This document shows, piece after piece, positions 45,520 to 60,500 of a stretch of DNA of 64,000 nt. The position numbers and the translations under genes were made by a program. How positions within the stretch are numbered: position 1 is the first letter of the stretch; each line of letters starts with the position of its first letter. The notes below the pieces were generated by a model. The model saw only the letters and a list, made by a program, of their open reading frames with translations, ran no database searches and was not told the origin of the DNA. Origin of the DNA: Phenylobacterium sp. (GTDB taxonomy: Bacteria; Pseudomonadota; Alphaproteobacteria; Caulobacterales; Caulobacteraceae); NCBI RefSeq assembly GCF_019636135.1, contig NZ_JAHBYD010000002.1, forward strand, positions 1-64,000, read 5' to 3'.

Positions 45520-48500
45520 TCAGGTTAGCCGCGATTCGCGCGCGGCGGACTCCGTGATTCCCGTTGTCCCCAGCCTCTTGCGGAGACGCACTACTTCTTG
45601 GCGGGCTGAGCCGGGGCCGGCTCGGCCGACGGCAGCGCGCCGAACGGGCTGTTGATGCTGGGCGCCGGCGCGGTCAGCGGGCCGGGCGCGGTGGGGGCCG
45701 GCGTGGCGGACGGCGCGGGCGCGCCGCCGGCCGGCTGCTGCGGCATCGACTTGTTGAGCTCGGCCGGGTTGATCGCGTTGACCTTCATCCGGTCGACGAC
45801 CGAGGCCGCGCCGCGCTCGCGTCCGGCCACGATGGTCAAGAGCAGGCCCAGCACGAAGAAGACCGTGCCCAGGATCCACGTCGTGCGGGTGAGCAGGTCG
45901 CCCGCGCCGCGGACCGACATCAGCGAACCCGTGCCGCCCGAGACGAAGCCGCCGCCCTCGGAGCGCTGCAACAGCACCACGACCACGAGGAAGAAGGCGA
46001 CGATGACCTCGATCACCAGCAGCAGGTTCAGCAGCATCAGGTTCGACTTTCCGCGGGCCGGGTGCGTTTCAAGCGGACACACCCCGCCGAAATGAAGCGC
46101 GCGCTCTATCACCGCGCCCGGCTGAACGCCATAGCTAGTGCGTCACGCCTCATGATCCAATGGCGCGGGCGGGGCTGGAATGATTCTCGATCCGACGCGT
46201 CTGCCGATCCTGGAGACCGAGCGGTTGCGGCTCGCGCCGCTGCTCGCCTCCGACGCCGGCCATCTCTTCCCGATCATGGGCGATCCGGAGGTCATGGCCT
46301 ACTGGGACGTCTCCGAGATCGACGACCCCGACATCGTGGCCCGGATCGTGGAGAGCCAGGTCCTGGGCATGGACGAGGGCAGGTCGATCTACTGGGCGAT
46401 GCGCACCCTGGCCGACGGCGCCTTCCTCGGCAGTTGCGACCTCTCCGACATCGACCGCTGGCACCGCCGCGCCGAGGTGGGCTTCATGCTCGGCCGCGAG
46501 GCCTGGGGCCAGGGCTATGCGCTGGAGGCCATGCAGGCGGTCGTGGCCTTCGCCGGCGTGGGCGGCGTCCGCAAGCTGGTCGCCCGCACCCACCTGGGCA
46601 ATCGCCGCTCCGAGGCCCTGCTCACCCGCCTGGGCTTCGCCGAAGAAGGCCTGCTGCGCGGCCACGTCCTGCGCGACGGCGAACGCCGCGACTGCCGCCT
46701 CTACGGCCTCCTGCTGTAGAAGCACGGTCCGCGCGCCCCTCTCCTCCCCCGTTATGAACGTCATGGCCGGGCCTGTCCCGGCCATCCAGAGACACCGATC
46801 CCGAACAGTTCGCAGGGGCGCGCACCCCGGGGGCCTTTCCCCACGTCGGCGCGTCTGGATGGCCGGGACAGGCCCGGCCATGACGTTCGAGGGGGGAGGC
46901 AAAACCTAGATCGCCCGGATGATCCCCAGGAAGTCGTCGGCCTTCAGGGAGGCGCCGCCGACCAGGGCGCCGCCGACTTCGTCCGCGTGCAGGATCTCGG
47001 CGGCGTTCGAGGGCTTCACCGAGCCGCCGTAGAGGATCGGAACCCCGCGGCCCGCCTCGCCGAACAGCTCGACCAGCGTCGCGCGGATCGCCCGGTGGAC
47101 ATCCTCGATCTCCGGCGTCGTGGGCGTGAGCCCCGTGCCGATGGCCCAGACCGGCTCGTACGCCACCGAGAACGCCTTCCCTGCGAGTTCGGCGGGCAGG
47201 GAGCCTCTCACCTGCCCGGTCACCACCGCCAGCGTGTCGCCCGCCTTGCGCTGCGCCAGCGTCTCGCCGACGCAGACGATGGGCTCCAGCCCGGCCCTGA
47301 GCGACGCCAGCGTCTTCGCCGCCACGACGGCGTCCGTCTCGCCATGGTCGGCCCGCCGCTCGGAGTGGCCGACGATCACCAGCTTCGCGCCGGCGTCCGC
47401 CAGTTGCTCGGCCGCCACGTCGCCGGTGTGGGCGCCCGAGGCGTCCGGGTGGCAGTCCTGCCCGCCCACCAGCACGGCGCTGTCCTTCAGCGCCCACGCC
47501 ATCTGGGCGACCAGAGTGGCCGACGGGCAGAGCGCCACCCGGGCCGTCGTGGCGCCGATCCCCGCGGCCACCGCCTTCGCCTCCGCGAGCGAGGCCGCCA
47601 GGCCGTTCATCTTCCAGTTCCCAGCGATCAGCGGCCGCGGCGCAGTCATTCCATACCCTCGCGTGACATGAAGCCGCGCGGTTAAGCCATGCCGGCCCCG
47701 CTGTCACGCGCTTGCCCCGGCGAAGGCGTCTCCCCTATACCGGCGCGCTAGCCCGTTCCCGAGGACCACCACCCTATGCTCGCCGGTATCCGAAACTTCG
47801 CGAAGTCCTGGCCCGCCAAGATCCTGATGGGCGTCCTCGCGATCAGCTTCGTCGCCTGGGGCGGCAACCAGGTCGGCATGAACGCCGTGGCCGGCGACTG
47901 GGTGATCAAGGTCGGCTCGCGCACCGTCGATTCGCAGGCGTTCAAGCGCGAGTACGACAACCAGAAGAAGCGCATCGAGCAGCAGCAGGGCCAGCCGATC
48001 ACGCCCGAGATGGCCGAGCAGAACAAGCTCGACACCATGGTCCTGCAGGGCGTCGCGACCCGCGAGGCCTTCTCCGCCCTGCTGCAGAAGGCCGGCGTCC
48101 GCCCCTCGGACAAGCTGGTCCTGGAGCAGATCGAGAAGATCCCCGCCTTCTTCGACCCGATCTCGGGCCGCTTCGACAAGAAGACCTTCCAGCAGCGCCT
48201 GGGCGAGAACGGCCTGCGCCCGCACGAGTTCGACGCCGTGCTCCGCGACGAGATGGCGACCCAGCACTGGGCCGTCTCGGTCCAGAACGGCCTGGCCGCG
48301 CCGCGCAGCTATGGCGCGCTGGCCGCGGTGTTCGCCCTGGAGAGCCGCGACCTCTCCTACTTCGTGCTGACTCCCGGCAATGTGCCGGCGCCGCCCAAGC
48401 CCACCGACGCGCAGCTTCAGGCCTTCATCAACGAGAACAAGCAGGCGCTCACGGTGCCCGAGACCCGGGTCATCACCGTCGTGCCGTTCACGCCCCAGGG

Positions 48501-51500
48501 CGCGCAGGCCGCGACGACCGCGCCGATCGACGCGGCCGAACTCGACAAGCGCTACCAGTTCCGCAAGGACACGCTCTCCAAGCCCGAGACCCGCACCCTG
48601 GTGCAGATCCCGGTGAAGGACCAGGCCGCCGCCCAGGCCACGGTCGCGCGGCTGCAGAAGGGCGAGGCGCCCGCCGCCATCGCCAAGTCGCTGGGCGTCG
48701 ACGCCATCACCTACGACGAGAAGCCCCTGACCGCCGTCGCCGACCGCAAGGTGGGCCAGGCCGCGTTCAGGATGCAGGCCGGCCAGGTGTCCGCCGTCCA
48801 GGGCGACCTGGGCCTCGCCGTCGTGAAGGTGGCCACCGTCACCCCGGGCCGCGAGGTCACCCTCGAGGAGGCCCGCCCGATGCTCGAGGCCGAGATCCGC
48901 AAGGACATGGTCGCCGAGAAGGTCTACGCCCAGACCCAGGCCTATGACGACGCCCACCAGGGCGGCGCGTCGATGGCGGACGCCGCCGCCAAGGCCGGCG
49001 TGACCGTGCAGACGATCGGCCCGATCAGCGCCCAGGGCGTCGACGACCAGGGCCGCCAGCTCCAGGGCTTCCCGCCCAAGATCCTGGAAACCGCGTTCGG
49101 CCTGCCGCCCGGCGGCGAAAGCGAGATCACCGACCTGGGCGAAGGCGCCTACTTCGCGGTGAAGGTCGACCGGATCGTCCCGCCCCACGTGCGCCCGCTG
49201 GAGGAGATCCGGAGCGAGCTCACCCAGGCGTGGACCCAGCGAGAGATCGTCAAGGCGCTCGAAGCCAAGGCCAACGACCTGGAGGCCCGGATCAAGAAGG
49301 GCGAGAGCCTCGAGGCCGCCGCCGCCTCGGCCGGCGTGTCGGTCACCCGCGTCGCGGGCCTCACCCGCCAGACGGCCCAGTCGCACCCGGAGCTCGGCCG
49401 CGAGATCCTCGCCCGCGCGTTCGCGTCCAAGCCCGGCGAGGCCTGGGTCGGCCGCGCGCCGAACGGCATCGCCATCGGCCAGGTCGGAAACGTCCACATG
49501 GACGCCGGCCCCACCGCCGCCCAGATCGCCGAACAGCAGCGCGGCGAACTCACCCAGGCGCTGTTCCGCGAGATGGCCGAGTCGGCCCAGGCCTATGCCC
49601 GCACCAAGATGAAGGTGAAGGTCGACCCGGCCCGCGCCCGCGCCGCCGCCGGCTTCGAGCCGCTGGCGAAGAAGGGCGCGGCGGAGAAGAAGAAGTGAAG
49701 CTGGAGCCGCCGTTCGAGGCCTTTCGATCGACCTACGACGGCGGCGCCCCCCAGGTCGTCTGGACGCGCCTGATCGACGACCTGGAGACCCCGGTCTCGG
49801 CCTTCCTGAAGATCGGCCACGGCAAGCCGTACGCCTTCCTCTTCGAGTCGGTCGAGGGCGGCGCCTTCCGGGCGCGCTACTCCGCCATCGCGCTGAACCC
49901 GGACCTCGTCTGGCGCTGCAACGGCGACCAGGCCGAGATCGCCACGGGCGCCGACATCGCCGCCGGCCGCTTTGCGCCCCAGGCCGGCGGGGCGCTCGAC
50001 TCGCTACGCGACCTGCTGGCTGGCGCCCGCATCGCCATGCCGGCCGGCCTGCCGCCGATGGCCGCCGGCGTCTTCGGTGCCCTGGGCTACGACACCATCC
50101 GGCTCGCCGAGCGCCTGCCGAACGTCAACCCCGACCCGCTGGGCCTGCCCGACGGCGTGCTCACCCGCCCGTCGATCGTCGCGATCTTCGACGCCATCGC
50201 CCAGGAGATCCTGGTCGTGACCCCGGTGCGCCCAAACGGCGCGACCGCCGAGGCCGCCTACGAGGCCGCCCGCGCCCGCATCCAGGCCATCGCCGACGAC
50301 CTCAGGACGCCCGCGCCGCCGCTCAGGGGCGACGCCACGCCCGAGCCAGACCGCTTCACCACGCCGGTCGGCCGCGAGGCCTACCGGGGCATCGTCGAGA
50401 AGGCGAAGGCGTACATCCGCGCCGGCGACATCTTCCAGGTGGTGCCCAGCCACCGCTTCCGCGCCCCCTTCACCCGTGATCCGTTCGCGCTCTACCGGTC
50501 GCTGCGCCGCTCGAACCCCTCGCCGTTCCTGTTCTTCCTCGACTTCGGCGACTTCCACGTCGCGGGCTCCAGCCCCGAGATCCTGGTCCGCCTGCGCGAC
50601 GGCAAGATCACCATCCGCCCGATCGCCGGCACCCGCCCGCGCGGCGCGACGCCGGAGGAGGACCGCCGCCTCGAACAGGAGCTGATCGCCGACCCCAAGG
50701 AGCGGGCCGAGCACCTCATGCTGCTCGACCTCGGCCGCAACGACGTGGGCCGCGTCGCCATGCTGAAGCAGGCCGGCGCCAACGAGCCGCAGCCGCTCGC
50801 CAAGGGCCCCCGCGTCCGCGTCACCGACAGCTTCTTCGTCGAGCGCTACGCCCGGGTGATGCACCTGGTCTCCAACGTCGAGGGCGACGCGCCCGATGGC
50901 CTCGACCCGGTCGACGTGGTGATGGCCGCCCTCCCCGCCGGCACGCTGTCGGGCGCGCCCAAGGTGCGGGCCATGGAGATCATCGACGAGCTGGAGATCG
51001 AGAAGCGCGGCATCGCCTACGCCGGCGCGGTCGGCTACTTCGGCGCCGACGGCAGCGTCGACACCTGCATCGTGCTGCGCACCGCGCTCTTCAAGGACGG
51101 CGTCATGTACGTCCAGGCCGGCGGCGGCGTGGTGGCCGACAGCGACCCCGACGCCGAATACGACGAGACCCTGCACAAGGCCCGAGCCCTCCGCGACGCC
51201 GCCGAGGAGAGCTGGCGGTTCGTCTGAAGCTGGTTGACTAGAGAAGTTACGATCGTAATTTCTTCGACATGCTCCGTCAAATCGTCCGGTCCGTCCTCGT
51301 CGCCCTCGCGATCGCCGTTCCGGCCCGCGCCGCGCCGGATGCCGACGGCCTGGCCCGCGTCTACGTCGAGGCGATCAACAGCGCCGATCCCGCCGCCGTC
51401 GAACGCTTCCAGGCGCAGATGACGCCCGAGTTCGCCGCGTCGGTCCCACTGCCCGTCCTCATCGACTACTTCGCCGATCAGCGGCGGATCAGCGGCGGCG

Positions 51501-54500
51501 GCGTCGACCTCGTGGGCGCGCGGGTCCGGCCCGGCGCCGCGCCCACTCTCGAAGTCGCGCTGCGCAACCGCGTCTACGGCGGCGTACAGGGCGCGACCCT
51601 GCCGCTCGTCGGCGACAAGGCTCCCCGCTTCTCGAACCTCGATCTCGTCCCGGCGCCGGCCTGGGTCCCAGCGAGCGGCCCACCCCTCTCTCAGGGGCAA
51701 TTCGCCGCTCGGGTGGCGGAGCTCGCCGACCGTGGCTGTGCGGCGGGCGTCTTCTCCGGCGCCGTGCTGCTGGCGGCCGGCGACAAAGTCCTGGCCACCC
51801 ACGCCTGCGGCGAAGCCAGCCGCCGCTACCGCGTCGCCAACACGCCCGACACGCGCTTCAACCTCGGTTCGATGGACAAGATGTTCACCGCCGTGGCGGC
51901 CGCGCAGCTCATCGAGACCGGCAAGCTGGACCCGGCCGCCACCATCGACCGCTACCTCGACGCAGGTTGGATCGACCCCGCCGTCGCCCGGCGCGTCACC
52001 GTCTGGCAGCTCATGACCCATACGTCGGGCCTGGAGCCCGACTTCCTGACCGCGATGAAGGACAAGGCCCGCACGGGCTTCCGCGAACTGGCCGACTACA
52101 AGCCTCTGACCCGCCTCGCCCACACCACCTTCGAGCCCGGGACGAAGTACGAGTACAGCAACACCGGCGTGCTGATCCTGGGCGCCGTCGTCGCCTCGGC
52201 GTCGGGCGAGGACTACTTCGCTTACGTCCGCGACCATGTCTTCCGGCCGGCTGGGATGACGGCCAGCGGCGCCTTCGCCGCCGATGATCCGGAGCCCGGC
52301 CTCGCTGTCGGCTACTACCGAGCGCAAGGCAGCGCCTACGGCTGGCGCGAGAACACCCTCGACTTCCCGTTGCGCGGCAGCCCGGCGGGCGGCGGCTACG
52401 CCACCGTGGGCGACCTGCACCGCTTCCTGCGCGCGGTGCAGACCGGACGGCTCGTCTCACCGGCCTCGCGGGCGAAGCTCTGGACCCGCGCAGCCGGCGG
52501 CGACTACGGCGCGGGCTTCGAGACCGTGGACGGCGCGGTGGGCCGCACCGTCGGCCACTCGGGCTTCTACAAGGGGATCAGCACCAAGGCCCGCATCTAC
52601 CTGGACCGCGGCTACATCGCCGTCGTGCTGTCGAACATCGACCGCGGGGCCGTCCCGCTGCTCGACGCCATCGAGGGCGAGATGTTGCGCGCGCCGAAGG
52701 CTGACTGACCCCTATTCGGCCAGGAACGCCTCGGTCGTCTTCATGAACGCGTCCAGGCGGTCGTGATGCACCCAGTGCCCCGCGCCGTCAAAGTTCGCCA
52801 GGCGGGCGTTCTTGAAGTGCTGGATGCGCCCGTCCACCACCGGGTCCGACGCCCAGGATTCCGCCCCGCGCACCAGTAGCACCGGCGCTTCGATGCGGCT
52901 CCACAGCCGGTGCTGGTCGGCGTGCGAAAGGCCGCCCACGCCGCCGCCCCAGCGGGCGTGGTTGTCGAACTTCCAGGAGTAGGTGCCGTCCTCGTTCTGG
53001 TGCGCGCCGTAGACGGTGAGGTGCCGCGCCTGCGCCTCGTTGAGGTGCGGGTTCTCGCTGGCCATGCGCGCCACCGCGTCATCCAGGGTCGCATAGCGGC
53101 GCGGCGCGCGGCCCGAGTTCTCACGGCGATCGGTCACCTGCGCGCGGATACGGTCCTCGACCTGCGACTTCGCGAGTTCCGACATTACGGCGGGCGACGG
53201 GCCCAGCCCCTCGATCGCGACCAGCTTGCGGACGTTTTCCGGATAGGTCCCGCAGTAGTTCAGCGCGATGCCCGCCCCCAGCGAGTGGGCGATGATGGTC
53301 GTCGGCGCCATGCCCTTCTGATGCACGATCTGGGCAAGGTCGTAGATATACGCAGCCATGTCGTAGCCGCCGCCAATGGCCCAGGCGCTGTCGCCATGCC
53401 CGCGCAGGTCGGGGGCGATCACGTGGTAGCGGTCGCGCAGCCGTTCGGCCACCCAGTCCCAGTTGCGGCAATGGTCTCGCCCGCCGTGCACCAGCAGGAG
53501 CGGCGGCGCATCGGGATTGCCCCAGTCGACGTAGTGCAGCCTCAGACGCTGCGAGAAGTAGAAATGGGAAGTCGGGCCTTCCATGGCGGTCTCCGGCGCA
53601 AGTCGGCCTCACCTACCACCTCTGCGGCCGGTGGGTAGACCGTCGGCTATTCCGGCGCGCCCTGCGCCGTGTGCTGGGTCGTCACCGGCGGGGCCAGCAC
53701 CATGATGGCGGCGAAGGCGACGGAGGCCAGGGCCAGCGCCGTGGCCGCCACCAGGGCCGGCCACATCGGATCGCGCCGCGCCGGGGGCTCGAGCAACGCC
53801 CGGGCGCGCGCCACCTCCGAGGGGTCCAGGGCCGAATCGCGCAACGCCATCGGGGCAGCATCCCGCTTGGCGCGCGCCGCGGCAAAGCCTATGGAGCGTC
53901 CATGATCCTCGTCGTCGATAACTACGACAGCTTCACCTACAACCTCGTTCACTACCTGAACGAGCTGGGGGCCGAGACGGTCGTGCATCGCAATGATGCG
54001 ATCACCGTCGACGAGGCGCTGGGCCTTCGGCCCGACGCGGTGCTGCTCAGCCCCGGGCCCTGCACCCCCAACGAAGCCGGCATCTGCCTCCGGCTCATCG
54101 GCGAAGCGCCGGAATCCCTGCCGATCCTCGGCGTCTGCCTCGGCCACCAGGCGATCGGGCAGGCGTTCGGCGGCGCGGTCGTCCGCGCGCGCGCCTTGAT
54201 GCATGGGAAAACGAGCCTGATCCGTCACGACGACACCGGTGTGTTCAGGGCGCTGAAGAATCCGTTCACGGCGACCCGCTACCACTCGCTTTCGGTGGAA
54301 AAGGACCTTCTGCCGCAGGTCCTGGAGGCCAACGCCTGGACCGAGGACGGCGAGATCATGGGCGTGCGTCACAGGACCCGCCCGATCCACGGCGTGCAGT
54401 TCCACCCGGAATCGATCGCCACCGAATGCGGCCACGAGCTGCTGGCCAACTTCCTCGACCTCGCCGGCGTGAAGCGCGTCGCGCAGGTCTGACGCCGCCT

Positions 54501-57500
54501 CCCGCCGAGCCGATCATGTCCGACGCCTTCAAGCCGCTGCTGATGCGCCTCGCCGACGGCGCGACCCTCTCCGAGGACGACGCCGAGGCGTTCTTCGCCG
54601 CCTGCCTGCGCGGCGAGCCCACGGCGGCCCAGGTCGGCGCGGCGCTCACCGCCATGCGCATGCGCGGCGAGACCCTGGGCGAGATCGCCGCCTGCGCCCG
54701 CGCCATGCGCAAGGCCGCGATCCACCTGGAGCCGCCCTATCCCACCATCGACGTCTGCGGCACCGGCGGCGACGGCCTGCACACGCTGAACATCTCGACC
54801 GCCGTGGGCTTCGTGGCGGCCGGCGGGGGCCTGAAGGTCGCCAAGCACGGCAACCGGGCGCTCTCGTCGAAGTCGGGCGGCGCCGACGTGCTCTCCGAAC
54901 TGGGCGTGGCGATCGACGCGGGGCTGGAGCGCCAGCAGAAGGCGCTGGACGAGGCGGGCATCTGCTTCCTGTTCGCCCCGGCCCACCATGGCGCGATGCG
55001 CCACGTCTCGCCGCTCCGGGCCGAGCTCGGCTTCCGGACCATCTTCAACCTGCTGGGGCCGCTCACCAATCCGGCGGGCGCCACGCGGCAGGTCGTCGGC
55101 GTCTTCGCCGAGCGCTGGGTCGCGCCGCTGGCCCAGGTGCTGGGCGCGCTGGGCTCGGAGCGCGCCTGGGTCGTCCACGGGGGCGGCATGGACGAGATGA
55201 CCACCACCGGCGAGACCAGCGTGGCCGAACTCCGCGAGGGGCAGGTCCGCCTCTTCACGATCACGCCCGAGGCCGTGGGCCTGCCGCGCGCATCGCTGGC
55301 CGACCTCACCGGCGGCTCGCCCGCCCACAACGCCGACGCCCTGCGCCGCCTGCTGGACGGCGAGACGGGCGCCTACCGCGACGTGGTGATGCTGAACGCC
55401 GCCGCCGCCTTCTTCGTGGGCGACAAGGTCGAGACCCTGCGCGACGGCGTCGAGCTCGCCGGCCGGGTCATCGACGACGGCCGCGCCCGGGCCGCGCTTT
55501 CGAAGCTGGTCGAGATCGCCCCCCTGGTGCGCGAGGGCGCATGAGCGACATCCTCGAGAAGATCGCCGCCTACAAGCGCGAGGAGGTGGCCGATCGGAAG
55601 GCTGCGCGCCCGACGGTCGCGGTCGACGGCGTCACGCCCCCCAGAGGCTTCCGCGCCGCCCTGGCGCGCGCCCATGCGCCCGGCCGCCTCGCCCTCATCG
55701 CCGAGATCAAGAAGGCCTCGCCGTCGAAGGGCCTGATCCGCGAGGACTTCGACCCGCCCGTCCTGGCCAGGGCCTACGAGGCGGGCGGCGCCGCCTGCCT
55801 CTCGGTGCTGACCGACACGCCCAGCTTCCAGGGCGCCGACGCCTACCTGGCCGCCGCGCGCGACGCCGTCGCCCTGCCCTGCATCCGCAAGGACTTCCTG
55901 GTCGACCCGTGGCAGGTGGCCGAGAGCCGCGCCCTGGGCGCCGACGCGATCCTCGTCATCCTCGCCATGGTGGACGACGCGCTCGCCGCCGACCTGATGT
56001 CGGAGGCCCGCCGCCTGGGCATGGACGCCCTGGTCGAGGTCCACGACGCGCATGAGATGGCGCGCGCCGGCCGCCTGGGCGCCGACCTCGTGGGCGTCAA
56101 CAACCGCGACCTGCGCACGTTCACGGTCGACCTCGGCATCACCGAGCGCCTGGCCGCCGCCGCGCCGCCCGGCGCCCTCCTCGTCACCGAGAGCGGCATC
56201 TTCACGCCGGACGACGCCGCCCGGCTGGAGCGCTCGGGCGCGAAGGCGATGCTGGTGGGCGAGAGCCTGATGCGGCAGGCCGACGTGACGGCGGCGACTC
56301 GGGCCCTGCTCGGCTGAGTCGAGCGGCGATTCCCCCGACCGCCGCTTATCGATCCCCTTGTTTCGGAAACACTTTTTCCGGCACGTGGCGCTGTAACTTG
56401 ACATTAACGGGGAACGCCTGGAGAACATCCACAGAAGTTGGCGGTTTGTTCTGCGAGGACCCGAGATGCTTACCCGCAAACAGCATGAATTGCTCATGTT
56501 CATCCATGAGCGGATCAAGGAAACGGGCGTCTCCCCGTCGTTCGACGAGATGAAGGATGCGCTCGATCTCGCCTCCAAGTCCGGCATCCACCGCCTCATC
56601 ACCGCGCTGGAGGAGCGCGGGTTCCTGCGCCGCCTGCCCCACCGGGCCCGCGCGCTGGAGGTGGTGAAGCTGCCGCAGCAGGCGACGCCCACCGCGCCGC
56701 CCAAGGGCCGCGCGCCCTTCAAGCCGCAACTGGTCGACGCGGGCTCGGCGATGCCGGCGGCGGCGAACGACACCCGCGAGCTGCCGATCCTGGGGCGCAT
56801 CGCCGCCGGCACGCCGATCGAGGCGATCCAGCAGGAGCGCGACCGCATCCCCGTGCCCGAGACGATCCTGGGCGCCGGCGAGCACTTCGTCCTCGAGATC
56901 TCGGGCGACTCGATGATCAACGCGGGCATCCTCGACGGCGACTTCGTGGTCATCCGCCGCACCGATAGCGCCGTCTCCGGCGACATCGTCGTGGCTCTGG
57001 TGGACGGCGAGGAAGCCACCCTGAAGCGCCTGCGCAAGAAGGGCGCCTCCATCGCCCTGGAGGCCGCGAACCCAGCCTACGAGACCCGCATCTTCGGCCC
57101 CGATCGCGTCTCGGTGCAGGGCAAGCTGGTCGGCCTCATCCGCCGCTACCACTAAGGACTCTCCTACCTCCCCCGCGAAGCGGCGGGAGGGGGACCATCC
57201 GCCGAAGAGCGGATGGTGGAGGGGGCGAGCTTCAAGCTCGGCAGAGCGGACACCCATGATACAGGGGATGGGGCTCGCCCCCTCCACCACTCGCTCTCCG
57301 CTACGCTCGGCGAGCGGTCCCCCTCCCCCGCAGCGCGGGGGAGGTAGGGCGATCTCAGGGCGCTACGAACACGAAGTCCACGATGAACACCCGCTCGCCA
57401 CGCCCGTGGCGGGCGGTTTTCATGAGGTCTTCCAGATCGGCGAACCCGCCGTCCCGCGCGATCTCGTCGGTGATGTCGGAAAGGTCGACCTCCTGAAGCC

Positions 57501-60500
57501 GTGTCACCTCGATGCAGCCGTCCAGCAGCGGATAGCGTGCGCCGACCTTCACGCGCGGCGTCAGCCAGAGCCGCACGCTGGAGGTGATCTCGCCCGAGCG
57601 GACGCGGGCGCGGAGTCGCTTGGCGAACGTCATCGCGGGTCGTAGCCCCAGGTCCACGGCCGGCGGCCGCGCAGGTCCTGCGCCCAGACGATGCGCCAGC
57701 CGGCGCCCGCCCGATAGATCTCGGCCGCCCCGCCGGCCGCGAAGTCCGCGCCTGTCAGCACCAGCGGCGCCGGGCAGCTCTCCGGCCGGACGTCGTTGCG
57801 CAGCACCACGATGTCGGCGTTGCGGCAGAGCTCCTCAAGGCGGCCGGCCTTCAGCGGCCGGCGCAGGTTCCATGCCGCCGCGAGCTTCACCGGCGCTGTC
57901 GGCCCGGGCGCGCAGCTCCACCGGTCGCACGCGAACCGCGCATCCCGCTCGGCCTCGCTGACGAGCGGCGTGAGCCCGCGCCGCCGCGACCAGAGCTCGG
58001 CCCCGAACAGCTTTACGTCCGGCCGCAGCAGCACCGACGCCTGGCCCTCGCGCACGGCCACCGCCGCTCCGTCGGCGGCGATCCAGACGTCGGGCGCGGG
58101 CGGTCGCGGGACCACCAGCACGGCGGCGGCGACCGGCACGCCGATCCAGCGCAGCGGCCCGCGCCACAGGCAGGCGAACAGCAGCCCCAGGAAACTCACC
58201 GGCAGCACCCAGTCGGGGGCGCTCGGCACCACCACCTGCGACATGGGCGCCGCCGCGGCCCAGGCGGCGATCCGGTTCATCAGCCCGATCGACCAGCCCG
58301 CCACCTCCAGCGGCGCCTGGCCGAGGCCGAGCGGCGTCAGCGCCGCGCCCAGCGCCAGGCCCGGCATCATCAGGAACGACGAGATCGGCGCGACGGCGAG
58401 ATTGGCGAACAGGCCCCAGGTCGAGACGCGGTTGAAATGCTGGATCGCGAACGGCCCCGTGGCCAGCCCCGCCACGAAGCTCACCGCGATGCTGGCGGCC
58501 GTCCACGTCACCGCGCCCTGGACGATGCGGATGGCCCAGGGGACCTTGATCTCCCGGATCGGCCGCGGCCAGATCTCGGCCAGGGCCACCAGCGCCGCCG
58601 TCGCCGCGAACGACATCTGGAAGCCCGGCTCGGTCACCGCCTCGGGCTGCAACAGCAGCACGCCCATGGCCGCCAGCGCCAGCGCGTGCAGGCTGATCGC
58701 CTGGCGGTCCGCCAGGATCGCGGCGAACGCCACCGCCGCCGTGATCGCCGCCCGCTCGGCCGGCGGCGGCGCGCCGGACAGCACGAGGTAGCCGCCCACC
58801 GCCGCCAGGCCCACCAGCGCGGCGGCCTTCTTCCCATGCACGCGCAGCGCCAGCCACGGCCAGCAGGCGATCAGCAGCCGCGCCAGCCCGAACGCGAAGC
58901 CGCCGACGATCGCCATGTGCAGCCCGCTGATCGAGACGATGTGCGCCAGCCCCGCCGCGCGCAGGTTGTCCACCTGCTCGCGCGGGATGAACGCCTCGTG
59001 GCCGGTCGTCATGGCCGCCGCCAGCCCGCCCGTCCCGGGTCCCAGCGCGTCCACGATCCGCTGCGTGAGCGCCCAGCGCGTCGCATTGACCCGCATCGCC
59101 AGGGCGAGCCGCCACGGCGGCGTGACGCCGGCCTCGACCGCCTCCGGCGGCCGTAGCGCCAGGCCCACCGCGCCGACGCTCTCGAAGTAGGCGTCGCGGG
59201 CGAAGTCGTAGGACCCGGGGCTCGCCGGCGACGGCGGCGGGTTCAGGATCGCCAGCAGGCGCACCGTCTCGCCCGGCGCCGGCAGCGGCGTCCCCGGCCG
59301 CAGCGTGGCGCGCATGCGGATCGGCGTCGCCTCGGGCGGCCAGTCGCCGACGCGGATCGGCGCCAGCAGCAGCCGCTGGCCGCCGACGCCCGGTGAGGCG
59401 ATGTCGACCACGAACGCGTCGACCCACTGCGGCCGCGCCCCCGCCTGCGCCACGGGCGCCTTCACCGCCTCGGCCCGCAACTTGGCGACCGCGAAGCCGC
59501 CCACAGCGCAGGCGCCCAGCACCAGCGTCATGGTCACGCCGCGCCAGCGGCTCCAGCGCGTCGCCGCCAGCAGCGCCACAGCCGCCACGACCAGCGTCCA
59601 CGCCACCCACGCCTGCGGCTCGCGCAGCAGGCCGAAGTAGAGCCCGCAGCCCAGGCCCAGCGCTACGGGCGTCCACAGCGTCCAGCGGTCCGCCTGCAGA
59701 TCGGCCTGCTCCGTCAGCCAGCCCGCGATCCGCCGCAGGCTAGGAAGGCCGCGAAGCCGCGTGCTAAGTGGCGCCGCCTCCGCGGAGGCCGCCGCTCCCG
59801 CCCTCTCGAGATCGCCCGACCCCACGATGTCCGCCCCCGCCCCCACCGATCGTCCCGTCCGGACCCGGATCGCCCCGTCGCCCACCGGCATGATGCACAT
59901 TGGCACCGCCCGCACGGCGTTGTTCAACTGGCTATACGCGCGCCATACGGGTGGGAAGTTCCTCCTGCGCGTGGAGGACACCGACCGCGAGCGTTCGACC
60001 GACGCGGCCGTGCAGGTGATCCTGGACGGCCTGAAGTGGCTGGGCATGGACTGGGACGAGGCGCCGGTCTTCCAGTTCGCCCGCGCCGACCGCCACCGGG
60101 AGGTCGCAGCCGAGCTCCTGGCGAAGGGCGAAGCCTATCGCGACTACATGCTCCCCGAGGAGCTGGAGGCCGAGCGCGAGCGCGCCCGCGCCGAGGGCCG
60201 CGTCGTGCGCACGCCCTGGCGCGACGCCGATCCGTCCACCTGGCCCGACCGCGCCTACGCGGTGCGCCTGAAGAGCCCGCTGGACGGCGAGACGATCGTC
60301 GCCGACGCGGTAAAGGGCGAGGTGAGGTTCCAGAACGCCGGGCTGGACGACCTGATCCTGCTGCGCTCGGACGGCAACCCGACCTACAACCTGGCCGTCG
60401 TGGTGGACGACCACGACATGGGCATCACCCACGTCATCCGCGGCGACGACCACCTGAGCAACGCCGCGCGCCAGACGATCATCTACAAGGCCATGGGCTG